Assembly (NCBI RefSeq): GCF_005860765.1
Contig: NZ_VCEI01000030.1
Span: 62,001 to 126,000 of the forward strand
Origin: Dyadobacter sediminis
GTDB taxonomy: Bacteria; Bacteroidota; Bacteroidia; Cytophagales; Spirosomataceae
DNA length: 64,000 nt
Direction of reading: 5' to 3'
Below the pieces are notes generated by a model. That model saw nothing but the letters and a program-made list of their open reading frames with translations, was not told the origin of the DNA and searched no databases. A program made the translations under genes and the position numbers. This document shows, piece after piece, positions 1-8,693 of the stretch (position 1 is the stretch's first letter; each line of letters starts with the position of its first letter).

Positions 1-119
1 CGTTACAAAAAGGGTTAGGATTAGACAGCGGCTCATAGCTTTAATATCGAGTAGCGCCTTGTTTGGCGCCGGGGTACATCTTACTGGCTTCAAATTAAAG
101 GTGCACCTGGTTAGAGGGT

Positions 120-151
120 GGTGAGAAGGTTATTAGAATTTGGTGAGAAGG
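120..151. promoter_or_regulatory. Two direct copies of GGTGAGAAGG upstream of the response regulator gene
   Basis: The decamer GGTGAGAAGG occurs at 120-129 and 142-151, so the copies start 22 bp apart, close to two helical turns. They lie 70-100 bp before the start codon of the OmpR-family regulator. OmpR-type regulators commonly bind tandem direct repeats, so this may be an autoregulatory operator. That role is inferred from spacing and position only. Confidence 0.35.
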
Positions 152-220
152 GCCCGTTTTTAACGATATTCTAATCCCGATCCCTAATTTTACTCCGTCA
201 AATAGCCAGAAAATAACAGC

Positions 221-898
221 ATGAATGTCTTAGTTGTTGAAGATGACCTGGAACTTACGCAGTTCATTCAGAAAGGGTTGCAGTCAGAGGGTGCGACCGT
301 TGCGATAGCATTCGATGGGGTGATCGGAAGAAGTATGGTCAATGAGAACAAGTTTGACGTTGTTGTGCTAGACGTGAATTTGCCTGGATTGAACGGTTAC
401 GACCTTTGCAGGTTCATTAAGCAGAACTGGCCAGCCGTGCCGGTGATCATGCTGACGGCCCTGGGAAGCCTTGATAACAAAGTGATGGGTTTTGAAGCGG
501 GTGCTGACGACTACTTGGCAAAGCCTTTTGCCTTTAAAGAACTGCTTTTTCGTTTGAAGGCCTTGGCAAGACGTCATCCATCGCGGGCTCCCAGGCCCAA
601 GCGGCTGCAACTTCTTGACCTGGAAGTAGAAACGGATTCACACCGGGTTTGGCGCGCTGGCGAAAGGGTCGAGCTGACTGCCAGAGAATATGCGCTTTTG
701 GAATACTTTATGCTCAACCAGGGGAAGGTCATCAACCGTGTGGATCTGCTTGAAAATGTCTGGGATGTACATTTTAATACCAACACAAACGTAGTTGATG
801 TGTATGTGAACTACCTGCGCCGCAAGATCGACAAGTCGGAACCGCGCCTGCTACATACTGTGTTCGGGGTCGGCTATTTGATGGGGCCGGAGCCATGA
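221..898 (+). CDS. OmpR/PhoB-family response regulator, CusR-like
   Basis: A 225-residue two-domain response regulator. The receiver domain (about 1-115) has the acidic pair D8/D9, the likely phospho-acceptor D51 in VVVLDVNLPG, T79 and K101 in the KPF motif. The C-terminal winged-helix DNA-binding domain (about 125-222) ends with the usual YLRRKID and VFGVGYLM segments. Its stop overlaps the start of the sensor kinase gene in ATGA, indicating one operon with translational coupling. Placement at the edge of a copper-resistance island suggests it answers to copper or silver, as CusR does, but the signal cannot be read from sequence. Two direct repeats upstream may be its own binding site. Confidence 0.9.
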   Translation: MNVLVVEDDLELTQFIQKGLQSEGATVAIAFDGVIGRSMVNENKFDVVVLDVNLPGLNGYDLCRFIKQNWPAVPVIMLTALGSLDNKVMGFEAGADDYLAKPFAFKELLFRLKALARRHPSRAPRPKRLQLLDLEVETDSHRVWRAGERVELTAREYALLEYFMLNQGKVINRVDLLENVWDVHFNTNTNVVDVYVNYLRRKIDKSEPRLLHTVFGVGYLMGPEP

Positions 899-2268
899 GT
901 ATTAAGCAACGCATTACCATCGTTTTTGGCTTTCTGGTAGCGGCTCTGTTGCTAGTCTTTTCAATCTTCATTTACCAGGCTTATGAATCTTACCGACAGT
1001 CGCTGATGCGTAACCGCCTTCAGCGCAGGGCAGTGGCTGGACAATTATATTTTGAAAACCGCCTTGAATTTCATCGTTCCAGCTACCTGACCCTTCCCGA
1101 CCAGCACGAATTTTTGGTAGATAGCAGCAACAAGGTTATTTATGAGTCTTCGGGAACGAGTGATTATAAGCTTACCTCGGAACTCCTTAATGAAGCCCGC
1201 AAGCAAGAAGTCTATTTCAGTTATAAATCCAGACCCTTAAAAAGGGTTAAAGAAGGTATTGCCTTGTCCTTTAAAGTGGATGGAAAGCGTTACGTCTCTG
1301 TTGTCACGGCGCACGATCTTAGCGGGATACAAGCAAGTGAGAGCCTTTTTTTTATTCTGGCCAGCGGCAATATTATTCTGCTGGTGATTGTTGCTTTTGC
1401 CGGGTTTTTCTTTGCGCGCCGCGCCATGCGACCCTTCGACGAGCTGATCGCTCAGATGGACCCGGCGGCAGTGAGCGACTTTTCATTCCGGTTGCAGGGC
1501 CGCAAAGGTGCTGATGAAGCTGCATATCTGGCAAATTCCTTTAATGAGCTGCTAAGCCGTTTAAACGCACTGGCTATCAGTCAGGAGCATTTTGTTTCCT
1601 ACGCGTCACATGAGATCCGCACACCCCTAACAGTTGTAAAGGGAATCCTTGAAACCTCGCTGGCTTACGATAAGCAGCTAGCCGATGTCCAGCAAAGTAT
1701 GGAAAAGGCGCTGGTTCGCTTAGAAGGTGCTATCGAGCTTGCCAACTCACTGCTGCATTTAGCGGAAGTCGAAGGTTTGCAGTCTGCAAGAGTCCGCGAT
1801 GAAATTAACATCGTCGATACGGTGCTGGATACAATCACCTACTTTGGTGAGAAGCGGCCAGACCAGCAAATTGACCTGGTACTGACAGATACCTTTACCC
1901 AGCAAAGTTCTAATCTTAGGATTCTAGGGAATGCGACGCTACTGCGTACGGTTCTGACTAATATCCTGGATAACGCAAGCAAATACTCACGGCAAGAGCC
2001 AGTGGAGCTAAAAGTTGATTTAGAACCTTCGTGGGTCATTATTACAGTCACTGATCTGGGTATCGGCATCCCGGGCGCTGAGCTAGATGATGTGTTTTTA
2101 CCGATGATGCGGGCTGGTAATGTGGGAAATGTGCCAGGCTTTGGTTTAGGGCTCACCATTGCAAAGAAGATTATCGACATACACAAAGGGCAGCTTAGTG
2201 TAAAATCCATGAAAGACAAGGGCACCGCCGTTTCAATAAGACTGTCTGCTCTGCCGCTGGCAGATTAG
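895..2268 (+). CDS. Two-component sensor histidine kinase, CusS-like
   Basis: A 457-residue inner-membrane histidine kinase partnered with the regulator immediately upstream (4-bp ATGA overlap). Two membrane helices (about 8-28 and 150-172) flank a periplasmic sensor region of roughly 120 residues. A HAMP-like linker follows, then a HisKA domain with H239 in the H-box SHEIRTPL, and an ATPase domain with an N-box (NILDNASKYS) and glycine-rich boxes (DLGIGIPG, GFGLGLTIAKK). All catalytic boxes look intact. The periplasmic domain has no obvious metal-binding cluster, so copper sensing is inferred only from neighbours. Confidence 0.88.
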   Translation: MSIKQRITIVFGFLVAALLLVFSIFIYQAYESYRQSLMRNRLQRRAVAGQLYFENRLEFHRSSYLTLPDQHEFLVDSSNKVIYESSGTSDYKLTSELLNEARKQEVYFSYKSRPLKRVKEGIALSFKVDGKRYVSVVTAHDLSGIQASESLFFILASGNIILLVIVAFAGFFFARRAMRPFDELIAQMDPAAVSDFSFRLQGRKGADEAAYLANSFNELLSRLNALAISQEHFVSYASHEIRTPLTVVKGILETSLAYDKQLADVQQSMEKALVRLEGAIELANSLLHLAEVEGLQSARVRDEINIVDTVLDTITYFGEKRPDQQIDLVLTDTFTQQSSNLRILGNATLLRTVLTNILDNASKYSRQEPVELKVDLEPSWVIITVTDLGIGIPGAELDDVFLPMMRAGNVGNVPGFGLGLTIAKKIIDIHKGQLSVKSMKDKGTAVSIRLSALPLAD

Positions 2269-2354
2269 CGCGCTGCTTGCCTGCTAATATATCTTTAAAA
2301 TAAGCTTTCACCTGATTTGCATCACCCATAGTGGCGCATTGTCCCCCCTTGTCA

Positions 2355-3107
2355 ATGATGATAGATATGCCTGAAACTTTACTGCTAGTCAAAACGCCAT
2401 TTGAAAAATCGCTCGCTCAGCGCATTAATTATGCTTGCTCTATTCTCGAAATCGTAAGCGCGTCCCAAATCTATGTGCCAAAGCGTGAAATGGATGCTAC
2501 GGATGGATTACAAAAGTCGCTTGAAGCCTACTCACGAGTTAATACCCACTATTTTAATGTGTTTGAAAAATATTTTAAGGCAGCCACCGAGCGCAAATCG
2601 CTGATCAAAGGTGCAGGCCAAAGTGTAAAGCGAACTGCGCAGTTGATAAACCGGTGTATGATCAGTGATCTTACAATCGATCATGCCCGGCGCAAACAAA
2701 TTAGTGCCCTTTACCGTAGGATCTACGCACAAAACCGTCTGAATGCACCTTATGACTTTTCCAGGCCATCTCACAATCAGGACATTCAAGATTACTTTCA
2801 TAGTAATCAAGTGATACTCGATGTTTTCAAAGAGATGGTTGCTCAGCTTGATACGTATATATTTTCGGGGCAAAAGCAGCAGTTTTCACTCCCGCATTGT
2901 TACCTGCTGATTTCAGAAATGGAAATGTTTAATGCAGAGATAAGCCTGCTCACTGGCAAACTGAATGTACTCAACACTGAAAGGCTTGAAATTTTTGATC
3001 GGATTGCAGAGCGGTGCGAGGCTATTTGCAATAGAAGCCGGTTCATATTCGGCGCTAGCTCGCCTACATTCAAGCTTATTAAAAGGCGCAGGTTATCAGT
3101 CAGATAG
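2355..3107 (+). CDS. Unknown protein of about 250 residues
   Basis: Not recognised. The longest frame begins at 2331; the Met at 2355 or 2358 (MMIDMPETLL) looks a more natural start. The protein is soluble, mainly helical by composition, rich in Lys/Arg and Gln/Asn, with no signal peptide, membrane helix or metal motif that I can see. It ends in a basic tail (KLIKRRRLSVR). It follows the sensor kinase by about 90 bp on the same strand. No function proposed. Confidence 0.5.
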   Translation: MMIDMPETLLLVKTPFEKSLAQRINYACSILEIVSASQIYVPKREMDATDGLQKSLEAYSRVNTHYFNVFEKYFKAATERKSLIKGAGQSVKRTAQLINRCMISDLTIDHARRKQISALYRRIYAQNRLNAPYDFSRPSHNQDIQDYFHSNQVILDVFKEMVAQLDTYIFSGQKQQFSLPHCYLLISEMEMFNAEISLLTGKLNVLNTERLEIFDRIAERCEAICNRSRFIFGASSPTFKLIKRRRLSVR

Positions 3108-3231
3108 GCCAACCCTTGGTTTCGCTGTATTGATTAATTATCAATGCTGCCAGAATTTTTGAATAACCCTGCCATGTTTGGTTTATCAGTATCGTACTAC
3201 TTTTCAGGATATCTTAATATAAACCGAGGGC

Positions 3232-3495
3232 TTAACTGGCTTCTTCCTGCAAAAGATCTGCCAGTTGGTCAATCAAAGCATCACTTTGCTCGCAGTATTG
3301 TTTCTCACTTAAAAGGCCTTTATTGTAACGTGACAATAGACCATCCAGCTGGCTTTCTACCCTGTACCTGCTTCTACTACAGGCATGTTTTGTACCGCCT
3401 ACCATAGCATGCTGTCTGGCAATTTCCAGGTGATTGGCAATTAAAAAAAAGACAACCCCCGTGGACAGTATAATCAGCAGGTCGACAAGTATCAT
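3232..3495 (-). CDS. Small single-pass membrane protein with a SHOCT-like tail
   Basis: About 87 residues from the Met at 3495 (an in-frame Met at 3522 is also possible). An N-terminal hydrophobic helix (ILVDLLIILSTGVVFFLIA) is followed by a polar C-terminal region in which LLSRYNKGLLSEKQYCEQ resembles the short helical motif of SHOCT-type tails (leucine-rich helix, G-x-[IL]-[ST]-E-x-[EQ]-[YF]). Function unknown. It lies opposite in direction to the preceding gene and just upstream of another small membrane ORF. Moderate to low certainty that it is expressed. Confidence 0.4.
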   Translation of the reverse strand: MILVDLLIILSTGVVFFLIANHLEIARQHAMVGGTKHACSRSRYRVESQLDGLLSRYNKGLLSEKQYCEQSDALIDQLADLLQEEAS

Positions 3496-3577
3496 AGCAT
3501 TCCAGGTAATGACTGGTAGCAAGCGCTGCCACTGCTACTGCAAATTGGTGGACTCATAGAACTTCCTGTATTTAGGG

Positions 3578-3739
3578 CTACACGCCCATATCTTGTAGCA
3601 TGATCGAGCACATCCGCTTCAAAATACTCCCTATACCTTGCAAAACGCCCAGCACAACACAGACAGCGAAAATAAACGGCAAAAAGATCAACCATCTTAG
3701 CGCCATCGTAGCATTGAATTTTCTAATGTTCCTGCCCAT
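3578..3739 (-). CDS. Possible 53-residue membrane peptide
   Basis: A short frame starting MGRNIRKF, with one strong hydrophobic helix (RWLIFLPFIFAVCVVLGVLQ) and a basic tail. The frame is open further upstream to 3829, but the upstream part does not look like protein. It could be co-expressed with the small membrane gene at 3232-3495. There is no family assignment and it may not be real. Confidence 0.25.
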   Translation of the reverse strand: MGRNIRKFNATMALRWLIFLPFIFAVCVVLGVLQGIGSILKRMCSIMLQDMGV

Positions 3740-3906
3740 GTCTAATACATAAAGGTAACAATAATAAATATAATTTATAAAGGAAATACTTGCTCTTCGT
3801 AATTCAATTACTTGTAAGAGCTCTATCAACTATAACTCCAAAATGAACGGCGTAATAACACATGTAATTAAAAGGCTGCCCTATAATCATCCAATGGCTT
3901 AATGAG

Positions 3907-4236
3907 ATGAAGATGCCCACAATTGACTTAATGCTGCTAACTGTTATCAACCAAGTGCTAGATGATCTCTCTGAGCCATCTGTTCACTTTCTTGTACACG
4001 CAGAATACTCCTTTACTGATGGCATAGATCCTATTTATGGACCAATTTTATTAAAACAGGATTTCATAGACATTCTTGAGGTCACCCAATCAGGTATAAA
4101 CTGTAAGGTCCATGTCAACAAATCCGCAGATGATTCAGATTTTTTAATCAGAATACCGTATCAGAAAATTTGGAAAATATCGCGCTTCTATTCGCTGGAT
4201 TTTAAAGATGAATACATCTTGTACATGAAAGGGTAA
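3907..4236 (+). CDS. Unknown small soluble protein (109 residues)
   Basis: Not recognised. An acidic, hydrophobic-patterned small protein with no signal peptide, membrane helix or metal motif. Alternating strands near the C-terminus (FLIRIPYQKIWKISRFYSL, then DEYILYMKG) suggest an alpha/beta fold. It stands alone: the gene to its right is convergent. The start at 3907 follows GAG-rich sequence, but no decisive ribosome-binding site is visible, as is usual in Bacteroidota. Confidence 0.45.
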   Translation: MKMPTIDLMLLTVINQVLDDLSEPSVHFLVHAEYSFTDGIDPIYGPILLKQDFIDILEVTQSGINCKVHVNKSADDSDFLIRIPYQKIWKISRFYSLDFKDEYILYMKG

Positions 4237-4362
4237 ACTAAAAACATCATCAGTCGTACCTTACTTCGGGTTTAACCCAGAAGCAAGTCCCAACCATGGT
4301 TTACCTGGGATATCCAAACGTTTCTATTTTCATCAAGCAGGTTTTTAACTGTAATTCCGGCC

Positions 4363-5049
4363 TTATATACTTAGAAACCATCCAATAGTTAACCACAGTT
4401 GGTGGGATCTAACCACCTGTGAAAATCCATTCACACGGTATTCTAAACCAAGCTCAATTTTATTATCATCGGTTGCATTGTATCCCAGGGCAAGTGATGC
4501 ACGGATCTCCAAATCTGCTTCTTTGTCTGACCAAAGGGCCAGATATTCGTTATTGACTTTCCCATAAAATTCCTTTGGATCAATCTGCTGGCCGCTTAAC
4601 GGCGTTTCACCTCCAAAGCGGTACCGAAGCCTGAATTCTGGTGGACTCCCATCACTAAACGTCTCATCCAAGACAACTCTATGGGCGATAATGAAGACTT
4701 CCAGCTCTTTTACGTTACTAAACTGTTGTATAAGGCGATGCGTAAATTGGCCGTCCTCTAACCTGGCCAGGTACCCCCCACCTATTGTATTGTCTGCTGA
4801 AATCTTTTTGGTAAGTACCCAGCTTAGATCCGTTCTTTCATATTTCAACTGCTGATTCAATGGCGCCTCGCGCTGTTTTTCTCGAAAAATTTGTCTTGCC
4901 TCCAATTTCGTGTTCAACTTCCAGTTTTCTGCAACTTTGACGTTGACATTAAGTTGGGGAATTGACCCAGCCTTGTAACTGGCCTGACCAAAAGCGGTTG
5001 CACTAGTTAATACAAATAAAAAACAACCAAGAAGGGCTTTGTACATCAA
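4363..5049 (-). CDS. DUF2490-like outer-membrane beta-barrel protein
   Basis: 228 residues with a clear signal peptide (about 1-22, cleavage near AFGQ-ASY), then alternating amphipathic strands and aromatic girdle residues ending in WLTIGWFLSI, consistent with an outer-membrane barrel. The pattern of NWKLNTKLEARQIF, DLSWVLTKKI and RLRYRFGGE resembles DUF2490 proteins. It overlaps the 3' end of the upstream gene by 4 bp, so the two form one operon. The barrel's cargo or role is unknown. Confidence 0.65.
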   Translation of the reverse strand: MMYKALLGCFLFVLTSATAFGQASYKAGSIPQLNVNVKVAENWKLNTKLEARQIFREKQREAPLNQQLKYERTDLSWVLTKKISADNTIGGGYLARLEDGQFTHRLIQQFSNVKELEVFIIAHRVVLDETFSDGSPPEFRLRYRFGGETPLSGQQIDPKEFYGKVNNEYLALWSDKEADLEIRASLALGYNATDDNKIELGLEYRVNGFSQVVRSHQLWLTIGWFLSI

Positions 5050-5636
5050 TAAATCAAGTTATCAGTGTTGCGTTGTACAATTTCCTTAATGCTAACGATT
5101 GTCCCGTCATTTTCAGAAAGTACTTCATAATAGCGCTCAACTTTGCGGCGAGACCCTTTCAAGATAATTTCATAACGGACCAGAACACCCTTTACAGCAA
5201 TGTCTGCAAGCAAAGATTCTTTTAAGATGTGCTCGGGTCCCTTCCAATGCAATTGGGTCTTTACAATTTTATAACGTGAAAAGGATTTGCTTAGGGAATC
5301 TTTCAGTTTTGCTTGCCCACTTGAATTCATTTTACCAATACTTGACAATATTTCAACATCCTGAATTTCTCCGGATTCGTCGAACTCGATGCTGTAACGT
5401 TTGCCTGAATATTTCAACTTGGCTTCTACCGACTTTCCGGTCAGACTCTCTTCGCCATACCAATGGATTTTTGACTTCTTAAACACCGAGGAAACAAAAT
5501 CAATTGCCTTTGCAGGAACAGCCTTGTGCTTGATGCTGAACTCGCGTTCATACTTTTGTTGTCCTAGGCAAGGTGTACAAAAAAACCAGGCAATCAGGCC
5601 AAAGATGATTCGATTATAAAATTCCATACTAATCAT
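5046..5636 (-). CDS. Secreted protein of unknown function, PepSY-like fold suspected
   Basis: 196 residues with an N-terminal signal peptide (hydrophobic IIFGLIAWFFCTPCLGQ; the Met at 5627 is an alternative start). Two segments follow the strand-helix-strand style of periplasmic PepSY-like proteins (KLKYSGKRYSIEFDESGEIQDVE near 75-97 and LVRYEIILKGSRRKVERYYEV near 152-172). First gene of a two-gene operon with the DUF2490-like barrel (ATGA overlap), so it may work with the barrel at the outer membrane. Family assignment is tentative. Confidence 0.5.
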   Translation of the reverse strand: MISMEFYNRIIFGLIAWFFCTPCLGQQKYEREFSIKHKAVPAKAIDFVSSVFKKSKIHWYGEESLTGKSVEAKLKYSGKRYSIEFDESGEIQDVEILSSIGKMNSSGQAKLKDSLSKSFSRYKIVKTQLHWKGPEHILKESLLADIAVKGVLVRYEIILKGSRRKVERYYEVLSENDGTIVSIKEIVQRNTDNLIY

Positions 5637-6070
5637 GAGATATTATTTCAGGCACTCAGGTACTGGCTAGGATACGGCGTTGGAATCTAAATATAAAACT
5701 ATGTACCACATGCATTTACTTTGTCTGGTGACCAGCTCAATAAAAAACCTAATATTCTTTGCAAAACCGTCACACTAATCAATCGTGGAATATTACTACT
5801 AACTACCTTATCCGCCTCGATAATTCTTCCCATACTGTGAGAAGCTTCCGATTGATTTGAAGGTTATCAAGCAATTTAAAGAGAAAAGCCTAAGAAGGAT
5901 CCTGGCCATCTAATCGCGTCCTTTACGGTGCTAAAAAGCAGGATACCTAACCTAATAGCCATGTTCTTCCAAGCAGAAAGAAATGTTAACATAAAATAAA
6001 AAAGCGAATTTGTGACAATCTCAACTAGAAAACATACTAACAATAAAAATGCTCTTGAAACTCAGTACTT
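5637..6070. other. Divergent intergenic region, no gene seen
   Basis: 434 bp between two divergent operons, so promoters for both should lie here. The sequence is AT-rich towards the sigma-factor gene (AAATAAAAAAG near 5995). I see no open frame, RNA gene or convincing inverted repeat. Confidence 0.4.
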
Positions 6071-6565
6071 ATGTCTGTTGAAAAAGATTTTATCAAAACG
6101 ATCCAGGAAAACACTGGTATAATCAATAGTATTTGCAACACTTATTTTTCCAGATCTGATGATTTCAAAGATGCCAGGCAGGATGTCATTTTACAGCTTT
6201 GGCGTTCCTTTCCAACATTTCGAGGTGATTCAAAGATCAGCACCTGGATTTACAGGGTAGCCCTTAACACAATTTTAGCCAAGAGGAAAAAGGATCACAA
6301 CTTGGGTGCAAATGAATCGTTGTCGCAACTGCACCTTGATCATATTTCTTCTTGCGCTGATGTGAGCGCAGATTTTATCCAGGAATTTGCCTGGTTGGTT
6401 AGCACCCTCGAGGATTGTGACAAGGCTATTATCATCCTTTTGGCCGAAGGATATTCCAATAAGGAAATTGCTGCTATACTTGATCTAACTGCAACGAATA
6501 TAAGCACAAGGCTGAACCGCATAAAACACAAACTCAAAGAACGTTATCTCAATGAACAACAATAG
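6071..6565 (+). CDS. ECF-family RNA polymerase sigma factor
   Basis: A 164-residue sigma-70 of the extracytoplasmic-function type. Region 2 (about 20-85) contains FRGDSKISTWIYRVALNTI, the conserved core-binding and -10 recognition segment. Region 4 (about 105-160) has the helix-turn-helix around EGYSNKEIAAILDLTATNIS. Length is normal for the family. The next gene begins inside its 3' end (14-bp overlap) and that one is joined to lgt, suggesting an operon. No classical zinc-binding anti-sigma factor lies next to it; the tiny membrane protein downstream is the only candidate partner. Confidence 0.9.
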   Translation: MSVEKDFIKTIQENTGIINSICNTYFSRSDDFKDARQDVILQLWRSFPTFRGDSKISTWIYRVALNTILAKRKKDHNLGANESLSQLHLDHISSCADVSADFIQEFAWLVSTLEDCDKAIIILLAEGYSNKEIAAILDLTATNISTRLNRIKHKLKERYLNEQQ

Positions 6566-6737
6566 GTTAAAACACGCTTGGGAGCAACAAAAAATGAATT
6601 TTGAAGATCCGCTGATTTCTGAGGACGATATTTTATCTATAATACACCAAGAGTTCAGCAAACAGCAGAAACTTCAAAGGCTTCTTTATAATGCATCGTC
6701 CGTTATATTCTTGCTCATTTTTTGTCAAACCTGCTAA
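6552..6737 (+). CDS. Tiny membrane protein coupled to the ECF sigma factor and lgt
   Basis: 61 residues: a polar charged N-terminal half (NRLKHAWEQQKMNFEDP) and a C-terminal hydrophobic helix ending FLLIFCQTC. The start overlaps the sigma-factor gene by 14 bp. Its stop forms TAATG with the best start of lgt, so three genes look translationally coupled. It could be an unusually small anti-sigma or sigma-associated membrane protein; that is inference. It might instead be a truncated longer protein, but the tight TAATG junction argues that this end is native. Confidence 0.5.
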   Translation: MNNNRLKHAWEQQKMNFEDPLISEDDILSIIHQEFSKQQKLQRLLYNASSVIFLLIFCQTC

Positions 6738-7549
6738 TGCTAAACTACATAATCTGGGATGCTGAGCCCGAAGTATTCTCCTGGTCAAGTGTTCCGCGTT
6801 GGTATGGAATCTTTTGGGCAATTGGCATATTCCTGAGCATTTTTGTGGCGACCTACATCTTTAAGATTGAAAAGCGCCCTGACAAAGAAATTGACAAGCT
6901 TACCCTGTTTTTAATCGTTGGTACCTTGGTTGGTGCGCGGTTGGGGCATATTCTATTTTACGAACCCCTGCATTACTTGCAGCATCCAATTGAGATTTTG
7001 CCTGTCTCCTTAACCCCGTCATTTCATTTTACCGGACTTGCAGGGCTAGCCAGCCATGGCGGTGGGATTGGCCTGATTATGGCGGCTTTCATTTTCGCTA
7101 GGCGGAAAAAAATGGATTTCCTTTGGCTCCTGGACCGGATTGCTGTTGTAGTCCCATTATGTGGGGCATTCATACGATTGGGAAATCTAATGAATTCAGA
7201 AATGATTGGAATTCCAACTAATATGCCTTGGGCATTTGTATTCACCCATATTGATAATATCCCAAGACACCCGGCTCAATTGTACAAAGCGATTTATTGT
7301 GGTCTGATATTCGGACTCGTTTTTCATCTATGGCGCCGCAAACGTAACAAATGGGGAGATGGGGTACTATTTGGAATTATGATATCGATCCTTTTTTCAT
7401 TCCGCTTTCTCGATGAGTATTTTAAGGAAAATCAGGAAGCTTTTGAAAATAGTATGCTGCTCAATATGGGCCAGATACTTAGCATCCCGTTCATTCTCCT
7501 CGGATTGCTTATCATTGTTGTCCAAGTGAACAAGCCTGCACATCGCTGA
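6737..7549 (+). CDS. lgt: Prolipoprotein diacylglyceryl transferase (second-copy type)
   Basis: Multi-pass inner-membrane enzyme that transfers diacylglycerol from phosphatidylglycerol to the lipobox cysteine of prolipoproteins. Family hallmarks are present: GLASHGGGIG (the essential HGG region), IRLGNLMNSEMIGIPT (equivalent to the Lgt signature with its arginine and asparagine) and HPAQLYKA. About seven hydrophobic segments. The ATG at 6737 overlaps the preceding stop (TAATG); a TTG at 6722 would add five residues but is less convincing. Core genomes already carry lgt, so a copy here, beside an ECF sigma factor and many lipoprotein genes, probably supports lipoproteins under metal stress. 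Confidence 0.88.
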   Translation: MLNYIIWDAEPEVFSWSSVPRWYGIFWAIGIFLSIFVATYIFKIEKRPDKEIDKLTLFLIVGTLVGARLGHILFYEPLHYLQHPIEILPVSLTPSFHFTGLAGLASHGGGIGLIMAAFIFARRKKMDFLWLLDRIAVVVPLCGAFIRLGNLMNSEMIGIPTNMPWAFVFTHIDNIPRHPAQLYKAIYCGLIFGLVFHLWRRKRNKWGDGVLFGIMISILFSFRFLDEYFKENQEAFENSMLLNMGQILSIPFILLGLLIIVVQVNKPAHR

Positions 7550-8062
7550 GTATTGACAATCAAAGTACAATTTAACGTATGCCGACAACACTTAACTGTA
7601 AAATATTCGCGTTCCCAGCCACGATATGCTATAAAATTGAAAAATGGGCATAGTTCGATTTAACCACGGTTTGAATGAACCCACCTGTGCAAACTATTTC
7701 TGTTTAAACTGCGCAAAACAATCCTAAAATTTACACTATGCGTTTACGATATATCTGACATTTTAAGCATGAGTATCCGGGCCGATTCTCAGCACTTACG
7801 TAAGCTTAAGGATGCAGCTGATCCAAGCGAGAAAGGTTGGGCAGACCGTGTTTTATTCATCCGGAAAATCATTAGACATTTCATCTGATTTTAGGGTTTT
7901 GCAAACTGCACAGACAGTGCCTCAAAAGGTTGTCTATGTGACCATAATAAGGAATGTCCTGTGAAAGCTGTGAGCACCACATAAAAAAGGAGGTTACGTT
8001 CGATAAGTTAGAGCTGCAATGGCATGAAAATTGTTGGAAGTAAGAAACTTTTTAATACTGAT
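7550..8062. other. Long intergenic region with one short open frame
   Basis: About 510 bp without a convincing gene. It holds the left copy of a diverged repeat (about 7660-7747), a 39-codon frame at 7769-7888 (MSIRADSQHLRKLKDAADP...) that may be a remnant, and an isolated GGAGG at about 7989 that is too far from any start to be a ribosome-binding site. The promoter of the DUF305 genes should lie near its right end. Confidence 0.4.
7660..7747 (+). repeat. Left copy of a diverged direct repeat (partner near 60697-60780)
   Basis: Begins CCACGGTTTGAATGAAC, continues through ACTATTTCTG and CCTAAAATTTACACT, and ends GTTTAC. The segment near 60699-60780 has the same order of blocks (CCACGGTTTAAATGAAC, ATATTTCTA, TTTTAAAATTCACTTT, GTTTAC) in the same orientation, by eye about two-thirds identical. 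Neither copy is coding. Its role is unknown; element-end, regulatory or old duplication are all possible. Confidence 0.4.
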
Positions 8063-8686
8063 ATGAAAACACTAAAAATCCTAGCACTATTAGCGGCAAC
8101 GTCTTTTTACTCATGTAAGGATGATGCCGAAGGAATCATTGTCCAAGATCATGATACGAATGCTTTTATGGCAATCATGCACAGTATGAATGCTCAAATG
8201 GATGCAATGAAAATGACAGGTGACGCTGATCACGATTTTGCAAGTATGATGGTAATGCATCACCAAGGGGCAATAGATATGGCAAACAAAGAAATTGAGA
8301 TTGGAGACGACGCCAATATTAAGGCAATGGCCCAGCAAATCATTGATAAGCAAACGGCCGAGAAGATGGACCTTACAGAATGGTTAAAAACCCACACTCC
8401 CCAATCAACTGCAGAAGGCCAGGCTTTTGATGCAGAAATGATGGAGGTGATGGTAAAAATGAAAAACTGGAAAGATATACAGGTGCTTACAGGAGATGCT
8501 GATGCTGACTTTTCAGAGCTGATGATTGTGCACCACCAGACTGCAACAGACAATGCATCCTCGATTCTACATCACGGTCATCACGCGGATATCAAAGAAA
8601 TGGCCAAGATGATGATTCAGGATCAGAACAAAGAAATAACTGACCTAGCAGCTTGGCTAAAAGAGAACGGTCCTTCAAATCAATAA
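8063..8686 (+). CDS. Lipoprotein with tandem DUF305 domains
   Basis: 207 residues from the Met at 8063, which gives a proper lipoprotein signal (MKTLKILALLAATSFYSC, lipobox FYSC); the longer frame from 8024 would bury it. Two DUF305 ferritin-like helical units follow, each with a Met-rich helix and a paired-histidine motif: MVMHHQGAIDMA and LMIVHHQTATDNA. DUF305 proteins are common beside copper and silver resistance genes and are thought to bind metal through their His/Met clusters in the envelope. It is followed after 7 bp by a second DUF305 gene, so they are probably co-transcribed. Confidence 0.85.
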   Translation: MKTLKILALLAATSFYSCKDDAEGIIVQDHDTNAFMAIMHSMNAQMDAMKMTGDADHDFASMMVMHHQGAIDMANKEIEIGDDANIKAMAQQIIDKQTAEKMDLTEWLKTHTPQSTAEGQAFDAEMMEVMVKMKNWKDIQVLTGDADADFSELMIVHHQTATDNASSILHHGHHADIKEMAKMMIQDQNKEITDLAAWLKENGPSNQ

Positions 8687-8693
8687 TAATGTT

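Noticed and set aside
54..69. A small GCGCC/GGCGC hairpin at the left edge as a terminator
   Set aside because: Only a 5-bp stem with no following T run, and the upstream gene is outside the window.
3144..3407. An 87-codon plus-strand frame
   Set aside because: It overlaps the small minus-strand membrane gene, which has a better membrane-helix and tail pattern; the plus frame looks random.
7989..7994. GGAGGT as a ribosome-binding site
   Set aside because: It is 30 bp or more from the nearest plausible start and Bacteroidota rarely use strong Shine-Dalgarno sites.
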